Counted from the first letter of the stretch, positions 1 to 7,894 are shown. The stretch: 49,110 nt of DNA from Pseudomonadota bacterium (GCA_018818835.1 JAHIRD010000118.1:1-49110); one strand, 5' to 3'. Program-made: numbers and translations. Notes: generated from the letters alone by a model not told the origin.

Positions 1-1
1 A

Positions 2-499
2 CTGATATTTTCGCAGGTGAGCGGCGAAAACAGGCATATGGCTTATCGTAAAAAGGTTCAGGGCTACTCCGGTGAAGAGAAGAAGATGTCGGAAGATATT
101 CATATGGGCCTTGTTGCCGGGACAAAAACGTTCGCAGCATATATAAAAAAGAAATACATGCCTGAAAATCCGAACGAAGAGATCCCTCAGCAAAAAAAAG
201 AAAAGGACGATTATTATGATATTGAGTTTCTCTTTGAAAGAGCGTCTTCTTTACTTGGGTGCGACCCTGAGGTTTTTAGGGCTGGACGCAGAATCACCCA
301 GGTGGCTAAACGAAACCGTGATATTATGATCTATCTGTTATGGAAAACCGGAGCCTTCACCAATAAAGAAATCGCTGTATATTTTGGCTTGGGTTACTCT
401 GCCGTAAGCCGGTGCGTGAGTAACTGCAACGAAATGATAAAATCTGATAAGGCATTTAAAAAGGGGTATAATTCCGTTAAATCACTGATCAAGATGTGA
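2..499 (+). CDS. REP-associated Y1 transposase, C-terminal part (cut by window edge)
   Basis: The reading frame is open through the left edge, so the start lies outside the window. What is visible is the tail of a REP-associated tyrosine (Y1/IS200-like) transposase. The diagnostic part is a DnaA-C-like helix-turn-helix at about residues 75-145 of the visible chain, with the stretches VFRAGRRITQVAKRNRD and TNKEIAVYFGLGYSAVSR. The catalytic HUH domain would be upstream and cannot be judged. Several decayed pieces of the N-terminal half of the same family lie further along the window (1428-1790, 6357-6471, 14980-14995), so the family has been active here. The internal start at 17 is only the first in-frame GTG and is probably not real. 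Confidence 0.75.
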   Translation: MIFSQVSGENRHMAYRKKVQGYSGEEKKMSEDIHMGLVAGTKTFAAYIKKKYMPENPNEEIPQQKKEKDDYYDIEFLFERASSLLGCDPEVFRAGRRITQVAKRNRDIMIYLLWKTGAFTNKEIAVYFGLGYSAVSRCVSNCNEMIKSDKAFKKGYNSVKSLIKM

Positions 500-515
500 C
501 CGCGCTCCCCCAGAT

Positions 516-701
516 ATGGGGCGGCACATCTACAGCAGAAGAATGGGAACTGTTGAGCCGGTTTTCGCAAACATCCGCAATGCCATGGGCCTGGATCGGT
601 TCACCCTCCGGGGCAAAAAGAAGGTGGACATTCAATGGAAACTCTACTGCATGGTCTACAACATCGGAAAAATTGCAAAATTCGGAACAATCGGAGCATA
701 A
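516..701 (+). pseudogene. IS1182-type transposase, C-terminal remnant
   Basis: About 60 codons match the conserved end of IS1182-family DDE transposases: YSRRMGTVEPVFANIR, then GLDRFTLRGKKKVDIQWKLY and an N-x-x-K tail. The catalytic part is absent, so this is a relic. It starts 17 bases after the stop of the preceding transposase. A second copy of the last ~25 codons is at 48918-49000 near the other end of the window, with one base deleted. Confidence 0.75.
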
Positions 702-770
702 AAAATGAAACCCAAAGGAAAAAACGAATACAAGGGTCAAAAAGATATGCTAAGGAATCATAGTCATTCA

Positions 771-801
771 ATTTTTATCAATGAAACAATAACCTCTCCG
801 C
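771..801 (+). repeat. 31-bp dispersed repeat, copy 1
   Basis: 29 of 31 bases match positions 13960-13990. Both copies lie in gene-free DNA upstream of a small isolated gene (the STAS-like gene here, a membrane protein gene at the other site). The match ends at CCTCTCCGC in both. No function is evident; it may be the edge of an old duplicated or mobile segment. Confidence 0.7.
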
Positions 802-900
802 GGGATGATTGAAATTGACTTTGCCGATCCGAACCGGGGAGAAATGAAGTCCATTTTAAAAAGGGGTTTTTCTACAGACTCGTTAGACAGGAGCACAGCC

Positions 901-1275
901 ATGGAATACACGGTGACATTTATCGATGGTTACTTTGATGTTAAGTTGATCGGTAAATCTAACGTAGAAGAAAGCGCGGCATACCTTGACTTTCTAATAG
1001 CACATAAAGAGTGGAGCCCTGGATCATTAGTACTTTCCGATGAAACGGAAATAGAAATCGGGCATTTAACTGTAAATGATCTCAAGCAGATTTCGATAGT
1101 ATGTGAGGAAAGGCGCGCAGCAATTGGAGCGGCACGATTTGCAGCCGTTGTTCCAAAAGACTTACTTTTTGGAATGAATAGGATGTTTCAGGTATACGTC
1201 GAACCAAATTGGGATGCGACAATTTTTGCCTTTAGATCAAGAGATGAAGCACTTAAATGGTTATTTTCTGTCTAA
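901..1275 (+). CDS. SpoIIAA/STAS-like protein of unknown function
   Basis: 124 residues. The sequence has the alternating strand/helix pattern of the SpoIIAA-like (STAS/SEC14-type) family: an N-terminal strand pair (MEYTVTFIDGYFDVKLIG), a helix ending before a W-S-P-G turn, a strand with SHLT-like IGHLTVNDLKQI, and a C-terminal FRSRDEALKWL helix. It is a small soluble protein with no catalytic residues visible. The ATG at 901 is chosen over an upstream in-frame ATG because AGGAG at 889-893 sits 7 bases before it and homology-like sequence starts there. The gene stands alone between transposase relics, and an attC-like inverted core overlaps its stop codon. Confidence 0.7.
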   Translation: MEYTVTFIDGYFDVKLIGKSNVEESAAYLDFLIAHKEWSPGSLVLSDETEIEIGHLTVNDLKQISIVCEERRAAIGAARFAAVVPKDLLFGMNRMFQVYVEPNWDATIFAFRSRDEALKWLFSV

Positions 1276-1320
1276 CAAGGGCATTTCACACGGACCGGGC
1301 GGGAGCGTACCTTCGTTAAC
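1270..1320 (+). other. attC-like inverted core after the STAS-like gene
   Basis: GTCTAAC (1270-1276) fits the RYYYAAC core of integron attC sites and overlaps the stop codon of the preceding gene. TAACAAGG (1273-1280) pairs with CCTT-GTTA (1310-1318) leaving a single unpaired C, as attC stems often do. The 3' core GTTAACC departs from GTTRRRY at one place, and the site is shorter (51 bp) than most. No integrase gene is in the window, so this is only a candidate. Confidence 0.3.
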
Positions 1321-1427
1321 CGTTGTTTTTTATCAACCGTTTTATCCTTCTTACTGGAATTCGGGAATTCGCGGGACATCCATGATAAGTATTGTCAATC
1401 CCGAAAGAATTTGATTTTTAAAATTCT

Positions 1428-1790
1428 ATGGCACGAATAGCAAGGGCGGTGGCTTCTGGAATCCCCCATCATATCACACAGAGAGGGACGTCAGCAGACA
1501 TTTTTAAATGATGAAGATTACTAAGTCTATCTTGAAATGATGTCTGAATGGTGCATTAACTATGCTGTTTCGGTATGGGCTTACTGCCTGATGCCAAACC
1601 AAGTCCATCTCATCCTTATCCCTGAAACAAAAGACGGATTGAATCTTGCTGTTGGTGAAGCTCACAGGCGATAACACGGAGGGTAAATTTTCGTGAAGGG
1701 TGGCGGGGGCATATATGGCAGGGTCGGTTCTCATCATTTATCATGGACGAGCCATTTTATGAAACCTTGTGCCACCTGCTCAACTTTTGA
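1428..1790 (+). pseudogene. REP-associated Y1 transposase, N-terminal remnant
   Basis: Starts with an ATG and the family's usual opening (MARIARAVASGIPHHITQRG), continues after a frame change as RQQTFLNDEDY, and includes the HUH-type segment VWAYCLMPNQVHLI, EAHRR, and MDEPFYETL before a stop. Several frameshifts and stops make it non-functional. Part of it (about 1607-1736) is nearly identical to 6359-6471, and the 16-mer at 1487-1502 recurs at 14980-14995. It belongs to the same family as the partial gene at the left edge. Confidence 0.75.
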
Positions 1791-1934
1791 TAAAAATAGG
1801 GGACATGAAAATAATACATTGAACTCAGTTTAAAATTGTCCTGTACAGTGTATTTCGTCAATCAGAGTAATCTTCTTCGGTGGTCACAATACGTGCCCTG
1901 GCGTGGCTTGAAATCATCTGGAATATTTTTTTTT

Positions 1935-1985
1935 TAGACTCTTGAGTCTATTAAGCTTGACAAAAAACAAGTTACTGCCCTAATT
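1935..1985 (+). promoter_or_regulatory. Possible promoter with palindrome upstream of the GH123-like gene
   Basis: A perfect inverted repeat TAGACTC-TT-GAGTCTA (1935-1950) is followed by TTGACA (1957-1962). The -10 region at about 1980 is a poor match. The gene starts 70 bases further on at 2055. The palindrome just upstream of the -35 could be a regulator site. Confidence 0.3.
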
Positions 1986-2054
1986 CTGAATCGGGGAAGA
2001 GTTTAAAGACGATTGCTTGATTATTTACCTGACTTCAAAAATTAAGGATTTGGC

Positions 2055-4829
2055 ATGAAAAACGTCAGTAATAATGTTTTTGCTACTCTGGTGGTATTTG
2101 TTCTGTTTATATGCCCATGTTTTACAACCAGTACCTTTGCAGATGAAGACGACCAATGGTGGAATGGTGATTGGCCCTATCGGGTTCCTGTCACTGTCAG
2201 TGGGAGCGGAGTCGGCCAGGTCTCCATCGATTTCAGCGATGCATTCAGCCAACTGGGGTTGAATGGCGCTCTTCTGGACCTGCGTTCCATCAGGGTGGTT
2301 TCCTATAACGGCATGGTCCCCGGTACCTCTGTGCCCTATGAAGAAAGTTACAGCGTGATGCTCGACGATGCCGATAATCCGACAATCAACTATTCAGCAA
2401 CGGAAGATTGTTACTGGACGGCCAATGATGGCAGTCTTGAGTCTGACACGTCCCGTTTTTCGCAAGGGACGGGTTCGCTAAAAGCAACCATTGAGAACAA
2501 TGCAGGTGGCTACGGGTATCCCGGCATTGAATTCAGAATTAACGCCGGCGGCATCACGGACTGGCGTAATTATGAGGTTTTTATTTATGATGTCTGGCCG
2601 CAAGTCAATGCCAGTGCTCTGGATCAGTCCCCGGATCTCTATGATTTCAAACTTTACAATACCAATGGCTGTTCGTCTGCGAATATAACCCAGGGAGGCC
2701 CACCCCTTTCCCTCGATACATGGAATTATGTCAGTGTGTCGCTCAATCCTTGTTACACCTGCACAACACCAGATTTTGACGACATTACACGCATGGAATT
2801 TCATACCCGTGATAATGAGACGGTCAGCGGAAACAGCGGGTTATGGGATGATGGCGACCGTCTGACCATGTGGCTGGACAATCTGCAGCTTGTGGATCAA
2901 AACGGTGGTGGCGCCATTAAGTGGAACGTCGATGGGAGCACAACGAAATACTACATTTATTTCGACGTCCTGGAACACGAAGGGCATCCGCAGCCTGAAT
3001 TAACGACTCTGGGGGCAGCGACACTGACCGGATCTTCAGGAACACCCGAAGCCGGGGGATACCTCCATAAGATCACTGGAGCAAGTGCTCAGGGCCTGGC
3101 AGTGTGGACTGCACCAGTGGTTGAAAAAATCTTTAAAACCAACCAAACACCCGTTTCTACAACTGCCCTGCGCATCTATGGAGCAGGCAATGAATTTGAG
3201 CCTTTTCAACTGGTGGTCCGCTCTGAGACCACGCAAAACCTTGCGGTCAACATTTCCGACTTTGCCTGTGGCGATGAAACGATTCCGGCTTCCAATGTCA
3301 AACTGCACCGTGTGGACTACGTCACCTTGACCCAGATAAGCGATCATTTCGGACGCCTCGGTGACTGGCCTGATCCGCTTTATCCCGTATCCATGGGAGG
3401 CATCATCCCCTTTGTGGCCGATACAAACCAGCCCCTGTGGTTTACGGTCAGGATCCCAGCGGGAACTACCGCCGGCGTTTACACGGCCAACGTCTCCATC
3501 GGTTCGGCTGTGGTTCCGGTGGAACTGGAAGTCTGGAATTTCAATCTGCCTTCACAAATTCACCTGGCCGGAGAGTGGGGATTTGATTGGAACAGTGTGG
3601 TTGAATCCTACAAAGGTACCATCGGCGGAACCCCACAATCATGCTACTGGACTCTGGTGGATGCCCTTTATGAGGATTTTGCCGACCATCGCCTCACACC
3701 GAAAGGGGTTGGATGGCCTGCCGGTTTGAATTATCCGGGTGGCGTCGATTATGACTGTGCTGGAACCCTGGACGCCGATGCCTGGGGCGATTGGGATTTT
3801 CATACGCTGGCGTCCAAATATCTCAGCGGCAGTGAACTTGAAAACGGCACCGGATTTCCCAGCTTCCTGATTACAGGCCCCAGCAGCAATGTGCCTTCCG
3901 GCAGCAGGCCCTCATCATTCTGCGGGGAAAGCCGGGGAACCGAGCCTCCCGGCAATGCTGCATACAATACTGTATGGTTCCAGTACTGGACGGCTATCAG
4001 TGATTATCTTGGCGACACTTCCGATTTTGCTGATAAAGGCTATTACCACATTGTCAACGAGCCCCAGACATTTGACGACTACGATATCGTCGCATATCTG
4101 GCCCAGAAAACCAAGCAGGCAGCCCCCAACGTGAGGATTATGGTCAGCGAGCAGGTGGAACCGGATATTTATGACAATTCCACGTACTCGGATGCCAAGA
4201 TTGACATCTGGATGCCGACCATCAGTAACTATCAGTTAGAAAGAGCCCATGAACGACAACTCAATCATGACGAAGATGTTTGGTGGTACTTCCTGTACGG
4301 TGACAGGCCGCCACTACCCAATCCCACGGTTATGGACCGCACGGGGCTCGATGCACGGATTACCCCGTGGCTGGCCTGGCTCGAAAGGGTCGATGGCCTT
4401 TTCTACTATTCCACCACGGACTGGAGCCCCAACCCCTGGACCAATCCCTGGATTAACAACGGTAATGGCGATGGGTTTATGATGTATCCCCCAAAAGATA
4501 CCTCTATCGCATCTGACTCGTGCTCAAATGAAAGCAACCGACTGGTTCCGTCGATCCGGTGGGAGTTGTTGCGCGAAGGCATGGAAGACTATGAATATCT
4601 ATGGCTTTTGAACCAGGGGGGGCCGCAAATCGATGTGGCCAACAAAGCCGATGTACGAGCCAATCAATTTATTTTATCCCGAACCCGCTTCAGCCGGGTA
4701 CCCACCGATTTATTTAAAACACGTGCCGCCATTGCCTCAGACATAATAAATGGGAACTCGTTGGATAATGGCGGTGGCAGTGGCGGCGGAGGTGGAGGTG
4801 GGTGTTTTATCAACTCACTGGATAAATAA
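2055..4829 (+). CDS. Secreted GH123/DUF4091-like protein with C-terminal Gly-Cys-Phe-Ile tail
   Basis: 924 residues, start supported by AAGGA at 2045. A signal peptide (about 1-29, ending TFA-DED) is followed by a DUF2341-like opening (WWNGDWPYRVPVTV), which appears split by a jelly-roll, carbohydrate-binding-like insert ending in WLDNLQLVD (about 110-285). A strand-rich domain (about 360-500) and a barrel-like region end in the DUF4091 signature REGMEDYEYLWLLN (about 835-850), as in glycoside hydrolase family 123. Family knowledge suggests hydrolysis of N-acetylgalactosaminide-type glycans outside the cell. The Asp-Glu pair expected for GH123 reads Asn668-Glu669-Pro. The C-terminus is a glycine run followed by CFI and only six more residues, resembling a cut-off CFI-box sorting tail. 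The gene stands alone in a scrap-rich zone. Confidence 0.75.
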   Translation: MKNVSNNVFATLVVFVLFICPCFTTSTFADEDDQWWNGDWPYRVPVTVSGSGVGQVSIDFSDAFSQLGLNGALLDLRSIRVVSYNGMVPGTSVPYEESYSVMLDDADNPTINYSATEDCYWTANDGSLESDTSRFSQGTGSLKATIENNAGGYGYPGIEFRINAGGITDWRNYEVFIYDVWPQVNASALDQSPDLYDFKLYNTNGCSSANITQGGPPLSLDTWNYVSVSLNPCYTCTTPDFDDITRMEFHTRDNETVSGNSGLWDDGDRLTMWLDNLQLVDQNGGGAIKWNVDGSTTKYYIYFDVLEHEGHPQPELTTLGAATLTGSSGTPEAGGYLHKITGASAQGLAVWTAPVVEKIFKTNQTPVSTTALRIYGAGNEFEPFQLVVRSETTQNLAVNISDFACGDETIPASNVKLHRVDYVTLTQISDHFGRLGDWPDPLYPVSMGGIIPFVADTNQPLWFTVRIPAGTTAGVYTANVSIGSAVVPVELEVWNFNLPSQIHLAGEWGFDWNSVVESYKGTIGGTPQSCYWTLVDALYEDFADHRLTPKGVGWPAGLNYPGGVDYDCAGTLDADAWGDWDFHTLASKYLSGSELENGTGFPSFLITGPSSNVPSGSRPSSFCGESRGTEPPGNAAYNTVWFQYWTAISDYLGDTSDFADKGYYHIVNEPQTFDDYDIVAYLAQKTKQAAPNVRIMVSEQVEPDIYDNSTYSDAKIDIWMPTISNYQLERAHERQLNHDEDVWWYFLYGDRPPLPNPTVMDRTGLDARITPWLAWLERVDGLFYYSTTDWSPNPWTNPWINNGNGDGFMMYPPKDTSIASDSCSNESNRLVPSIRWELLREGMEDYEYLWLLNQGGPQIDVANKADVRANQFILSRTRFSRVPTDLFKTRAAIASDIINGNSLDNGGGSGGGGGGGCFINSLDK

Positions 4830-5131
4830 TGAAAAAACAAAAAGATAGACCTAACGAAAAACCTTTCTTTGGGTGATCCTCCCGGGAGGCCAGATTTTAT
4901 AAATCTGGACAAAGAGAGAAGAGTTAGGGCAATAAGGATGAGTTTTTATCCACGGATTTCGGTCTGGCAGGGTTCGGTGATTCTGATCAATTGATGAGAT
5001 GATGAGAACAAAGCGCTCCACCTGACCGGACTACAGTGGCGTAAATTGACCGTTGTGGCGTTGACAATCACTTTCGTTCATCTGGCTTTGTCACTGTTTG
5101 CCGCCCCTCAGGTGAGCTTATCGTTCTCAAT
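4830..5131. other. Gene-free stretch with two adjacent palindromes
   Basis: Holds CCTCCCGGGAGG (4878-4889) directly followed by CCAGATTT-TAT-AAATCTGG (4890-4908). Neither is followed by a T-run, so a terminator is uncertain. At 5031-5046 the phrase CTACAGTGGCG recurs at 14003-14013 beside the second 31-bp repeat, suggesting shared ancestry of these spacers. No gene seen. Confidence 0.5.
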
Positions 5132-5524
5132 ATGAAGATAACTTCGTTCATGACAGACAAATATTGTAGGGCTGGCAAAGTCATTATTAATGATACAGAA
5201 GAATATTTTGTGAGAGTGACTGAGCGCAAGCACGGTTTCGAGGTAATCAATACGAATAAGGACATTATCCTCACATCTTCTATTTATCAACCATCGCGCT
5301 TCAAAGCTTTTTTAGGCTGGGGAGAGCACCAATTAAAGGATGATGGCAAGATAATCGGTCGTATAAAATATCATGGGTTTTTAGGGCTTAGGCGTTCAGT
5401 GGATGTTGGTGGAAATATTTCGTCGTTGCCTCGCAAGCATATGACCTGGTCAGGCATTAAGAAGAAATATAGTAGAGGCCGAAGCCGGAGCATATCAACT
5501 TCGGGAGACTCAAGAACCTTATGA
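5132..5524 (+). CDS. Hypothetical protein, unrecognised
   Basis: 130 residues with no family recognised. The first ~100 residues have a regular strand-rich pattern (YFVRVTERKHGFEVI, then a Gly-rich FLGWGEHQLKDDGKIIGRIKYHGFLGLRR), while the last 30 are basic and serine-rich and look less constrained. No signal peptide or membrane segment. There is no clear ribosome site before the ATG. It stands alone ahead of the BrnTA pair on the opposite strand, so coding status rests mainly on length and composition. Confidence 0.4.
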   Translation: MKITSFMTDKYCRAGKVIINDTEEYFVRVTERKHGFEVINTNKDIILTSSIYQPSRFKAFLGWGEHQLKDDGKIIGRIKYHGFLGLRRSVDVGGNISSLPRKHMTWSGIKKKYSRGRSRSISTSGDSRTL

Positions 5525-5604
5525 CGACCAGGTTTAACTAACGGTTGCTGGCAACGAATATCCATGGGGATGATCTGGTTTCTTTAAGAAATGCCACGCC
5601 TACG

Positions 5605-5826
5605 CTAAGGGTGTTGGATTCGTTCTGACAGCCACATTTTGATAATAGCCTGTCTGGGCACACCAATTCGCTTGGATTCTTTGTCCAAGGCCTGAATCAT
5701 CCAGATCGGGAAGTCTACATTGACTCGTTTTTGCTTCTGGTTGGGGCGGGTAGCTTTTGATAGATCCACCTGATCAAGGACGTCCTGCCCATTGTCAAAC
5801 ATTTTATCCAAATCTTTAGCTTTCAT
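5605..5826 (-). CDS. brnA: BrnA-family antitoxin
   Basis: 73 residues from the ATG at 5826. The C-terminal half (RVNVDFPIWMIQALDKESK, then GVPRQAIIKMWLSERI) is a CopG/BrnA-type ribbon-helix-helix; the N-terminal part would bind the toxin. It overlaps the end of brnT by 11 bases, the usual toxin-first order of this system. An ATG six codons upstream is in frame but lies further inside the toxin gene. BrnA neutralises BrnT and, as a dimer, represses the shared promoter; a palindrome suited to this is at 6077-6093. Confidence 0.85.
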   Translation of the reverse strand: MKAKDLDKMFDNGQDVLDQVDLSKATRPNQKQKRVNVDFPIWMIQALDKESKRIGVPRQAIIKMWLSERIQHP

Positions 5827-6076
5827 AAATGGCGATTTCCTCAATTCTTGCCCGGCGAACCGAGATTATTCTTGTATTTCCCACCCGATACGTGATGATC
5901 CCCGCCCAGTGTTTTTCTTCGATTTTCCCAATAACAAGAAATCGTTGTTCATCGGTCGTCTTGGCTGGGATTTCAAGAAGATCCGGGTCATCCCAAAGCG
6001 CTTGGGCTTCCATGAAATCTATCCCATGTTTATGCTTATTCGTTTTGGACTTTTCCGGGTTGTATTCAAATTTCAT
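5816..6076 (-). CDS. brnT: BrnT-family ribonuclease toxin
   Basis: 86 residues with the BrnT pattern: MKFEYNPEKSKTNKHKHGIDF at the start (one basic His-Gly motif), a WDDPDLLEI strand, then RFLVIGKIEEKHWAGIITYR and the closing RIISVRRARIEEIAIYE. BrnT is a RelE-fold mRNA-cleaving toxin of the type II BrnTA system. The start is typical for the family even though no Shine-Dalgarno sequence precedes it: the -10 box ends only 9 bases upstream, so the message would be almost leaderless. Full length and intact. Confidence 0.88.
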   Translation of the reverse strand: MKFEYNPEKSKTNKHKHGIDFMEAQALWDDPDLLEIPAKTTDEQRFLVIGKIEEKHWAGIITYRVGNTRIISVRRARIEEIAIYES

Positions 6077-6113
6077 GGTATAATAAATATACCAAATATA
6101 TATATTTTGTCAA
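6077..6113 (-). promoter_or_regulatory. brnTA promoter and operator
   Basis: On the minus strand TTGACA (6113-6108), a 16-base spacer and TATATT (6091-6086) form a good promoter. GGTATA-ATAAA-TATACC (6077-6093) is a perfect inverted repeat covering the -10 and reaching the base before the brnT ATG. It is the natural candidate for BrnA autoregulation. Confidence 0.7.
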
Positions 6114-6245
6114 TATATTGCAAAAAATCAGCTTAAAACAGCCCCAACTAAAATTCAAGAGGGGAGCTTAATACCTATCTTATCCATAGGTTCCAATACG
6201 TCTACATCCAAATGCATGCCAAATGGGGTCGGGCCACGGGAACCA

Positions 6246-6356
6246 ATTGAATCAAAGAGATATCACTTTGAAGGATCGGTACATCGCGACCCGAAACATT
6301 GATGCTGCGGGCAAACTTGTCATGCCCGGTCTGGTGAATAGCCACACCCAGTTCCG
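6246..6356 (+). pseudogene. Amidohydrolase fragment
   Basis: A run of about 36 codons reads RYIATRNIDAAGKLVMPGLV then NSHTQF, the first strand and metal-binding H-x-H region of amidohydrolases of the cytosine/SAH deaminase type (here H-T-Q in place of H-x-H). No start, and it breaks into a transposase fragment at about 6357. Clearly a relic. Confidence 0.6.
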
Positions 6357-6471
6357 GATACAAAAGACGGATTGAATCTTGCTGTTGGTGAAGCTCACAA
6401 GCGATAACACGGAGGGTAAATTTTCGTGAAGGGTGGCGGGGGCATATATGGCAGGGTCGGTTCTCATCATT
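6357..6471 (+). pseudogene. REP-associated Y1 transposase fragment
   Basis: Nearly identical to 1607-1736 (KTDGLNLAVGEAH, then the frame-broken equivalent of the WRGHIWQGRF region). It joins directly to the amidohydrolase fragment. The 25 bases spanning the joint (6351-6375) recur at 13106-13130, so this joined scrap was itself copied. Confidence 0.65.
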
Positions 6472-6616
6472 TCTTAAATAAATCACAAATAAGGCAAAAA
6501 TGCTTTCTCAATGGTTGATATGGGGAGAAATAGTTCGTGCAGGGAAATGTGGTCACATCTTGAATAGTGAATAAATGCTTGATATTCAAAAAACCTTGCA
6601 TTTGTTCTATTTTTGA

Positions 6617-6632
6617 TACATACTGATATGTA
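6617..6632 (+). promoter_or_regulatory. Palindrome upstream of vapBC, candidate operator
   Basis: TACATA-CTGA-TATGTA is a perfect inverted repeat ending 34 bases before the antitoxin start. Antitoxins of this family usually repress their own operon through such sites. The promoter itself is not clear. Confidence 0.45.
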
Positions 6633-6666
6633 CGTTTTAGCCATATGATTGAATAGGAGAGCGTAT

Positions 6667-6861
6667 ATGCGAACAACTTTAAACATCGAAGATGACCTTA
6701 TTGAAAAGGCATCAAAACTAACCGGAATTATGGAAAAAACAGCCTTGGTTCGAAAGGGGCTTGAGACTTTGATTAGTCTGGAGAGCAGTCGGCGCTTAGC
6801 TGAATTAGGCGGAACTGAGAAAAAAATTGATATACCAAGACGCAGAAAGTCAGCGTGTTGA
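6667..6861 (+). CDS. vapB: VapB-type antitoxin (ribbon-helix-helix)
   Basis: 64 residues beginning MRTTLNIEDDLIEKASKLTG, the canonical VapB ribbon-helix-helix opening, followed by KTALVRKGLETLI and a basic tail (GGTEKKIDIPRRRKS) that would occupy the toxin's active site. AGGAGA at 6655 gives good spacing to the ATG at 6667; an in-frame ATG at 6649 lies before that site and is not preferred. The stop is one base before the vapC start, so the two are translationally coupled. Role: neutralise VapC and repress the operon. Confidence 0.9.
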   Translation: MRTTLNIEDDLIEKASKLTGIMEKTALVRKGLETLISLESSRRLAELGGTEKKIDIPRRRKSAC

Positions 6862-6862
6862 G

Positions 6863-7228
6863 ATGATTCTTGTAGATACAAGTGTTTGGATCCACCATTT
6901 CAGGGAAATTGATAATGACCTTGTTGAACATTTGAATACTGGATCGATTGCAAGTCATCCTTTTATTGTAGGAGAATTAGCGTGCGGCAACTTGTCTAAT
7001 CGTGCAGAAATTTTAATACTGTTACAAGCGTTACCTTTAACACCAATTCTTGAGCCAGACGAAATCCTTTATTTTATTGAAGAGAATTCACTTATGGGCC
7101 GCGGCCTTGGATATGTAGATATTTATTTATTGGCCTCCGCAATTCTTGGTAATGTCGTTCTATGGACTACTGATCGTCGTCTCCGCGAAGTTGCAACAGA
7201 ATTTGGGCATTCATATTTGAACGGCTAA
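6863..7228 (+). CDS. vapC: VapC-type PIN-domain ribonuclease toxin
   Basis: 121 residues, full PIN domain. The acidic metal-binding set is present: Asp in ILVDTSVWI near the start, Glu in FIVGELACGN, Asp in GYVDIYLLASA and Asp in TTDRRL. VapC toxins cleave specific RNAs, often tRNA or rRNA. The start at 6863 gives the standard MILVDTSVW opening; the longer frame overlapping vapB is not preferred. Intact and paired with the antitoxin just upstream. Confidence 0.9.
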   Translation: MILVDTSVWIHHFREIDNDLVEHLNTGSIASHPFIVGELACGNLSNRAEILILLQALPLTPILEPDEILYFIEENSLMGRGLGYVDIYLLASAILGNVVLWTTDRRLREVATEFGHSYLNG

Positions 7229-7410
7229 CAATCGGCTGTTTGCGGACTTGCTTCTCTCGCCGCTTTCGTGATTCGCCGCCCGGCCCGTGTTTTGTGGGTT
7301 TATGATTAAAAAACTCGGCTACACCATTAAACGGGCAGGGGGGTGGTTCATCAAACCACTTCCCGTGGGGATCAGGACTATCGATCAATTCCCATGGAAT
7401 CATGAGTGCC

Positions 7411-7542
7411 TTAACGATTTGTGGTTGTATCAGGTTTGCTTTTGGGTTGTTTGTCCTTCTTGATCTTGTCTTTTTGCTTCTGTTTTGCATCATCCTGTTT
7501 CTGGCCTTTTTCCTTATCCTTCTTTCCGCCCTTGTCTCCCAT
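7411..7542 (-). CDS. Small lysine-rich protein, 43 residues
   Basis: A short gene read from ATG at 7542 to TAA at 7411, with a strong AAAGGAG ribosome site 8 bases upstream. The product starts MGDKGGKKDKEKGQKQDDAK and is more than a third lysine, with Gln and Asp making up most of the rest and a KQPKSKP end. I recall similar tiny Lys/Gln-rich proteins annotated as hypothetical in sulfate reducers, but no function is known to me. It is likely unstructured; nucleic-acid binding is a guess. The strong ribosome site and codon-wise clean composition argue for a real gene. Confidence 0.6.
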   Translation of the reverse strand: MGDKGGKKDKEKGQKQDDAKQKQKDKIKKDKQPKSKPDTTTNR

Positions 7543-7894
7543 GGTGAAGCTCCTTTTTTTGCGTTATCATATTTTATAACGTATCTGATGCCAGCCGATA
7601 TAGCAAATACCATTTCACCCGGATCCGTCAAATGGGCCGTCAATTTTACACCCTAAATTGACGTTTTAAGGTTTGAAACGGTGCATTCTCCTTTAGTTAG
7701 TGTCATCAGGAATTCAATCAACGTAAAAAAGAAAAGGGGCTTTCTGGGTGGACCGGTATCACGCCACAGCCATTTATAAACCGATCACTCTGCGCCCTGC
7801 TGTAACCCAACGCCCGACAGACCCTTTTTTTGTCTTTTTTTATTTCGTCCAAAAGCACTCCAAAGGTTTCGGGTAAATTATTTTTTCCGTAGCC
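7543..7894. other. Gene-free stretch
   Basis: No gene is supported here. The first ~50 bases hold the ribosome site and probable promoter of the small lysine-rich gene. Around 7820-7850 there is a T-rich run (CCTTTTTTTGTCTTTTTTT). The 7600s contain short frames in several phases without homology. Confidence 0.4.

Noticed and set aside
705-812. 35-codon frame after the transposase relic
   Set aside because: No ribosome site and no similarity; it runs into the 31-bp repeat.
7225-7310. Possible integron attC after vapC (TAACAATCGG...)
   Set aside because: GGCTAAC does not fit RYYYAAC and no matching GTTRRRY arm is found downstream.
7167-7643. 158-codon frame on the minus strand covering the small lysine-rich gene and the end of vapC
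   Set aside because: It runs antisense through vapC and lacks a ribosome site; the shorter frame with AAAGGAG and a biased composition is the better gene.
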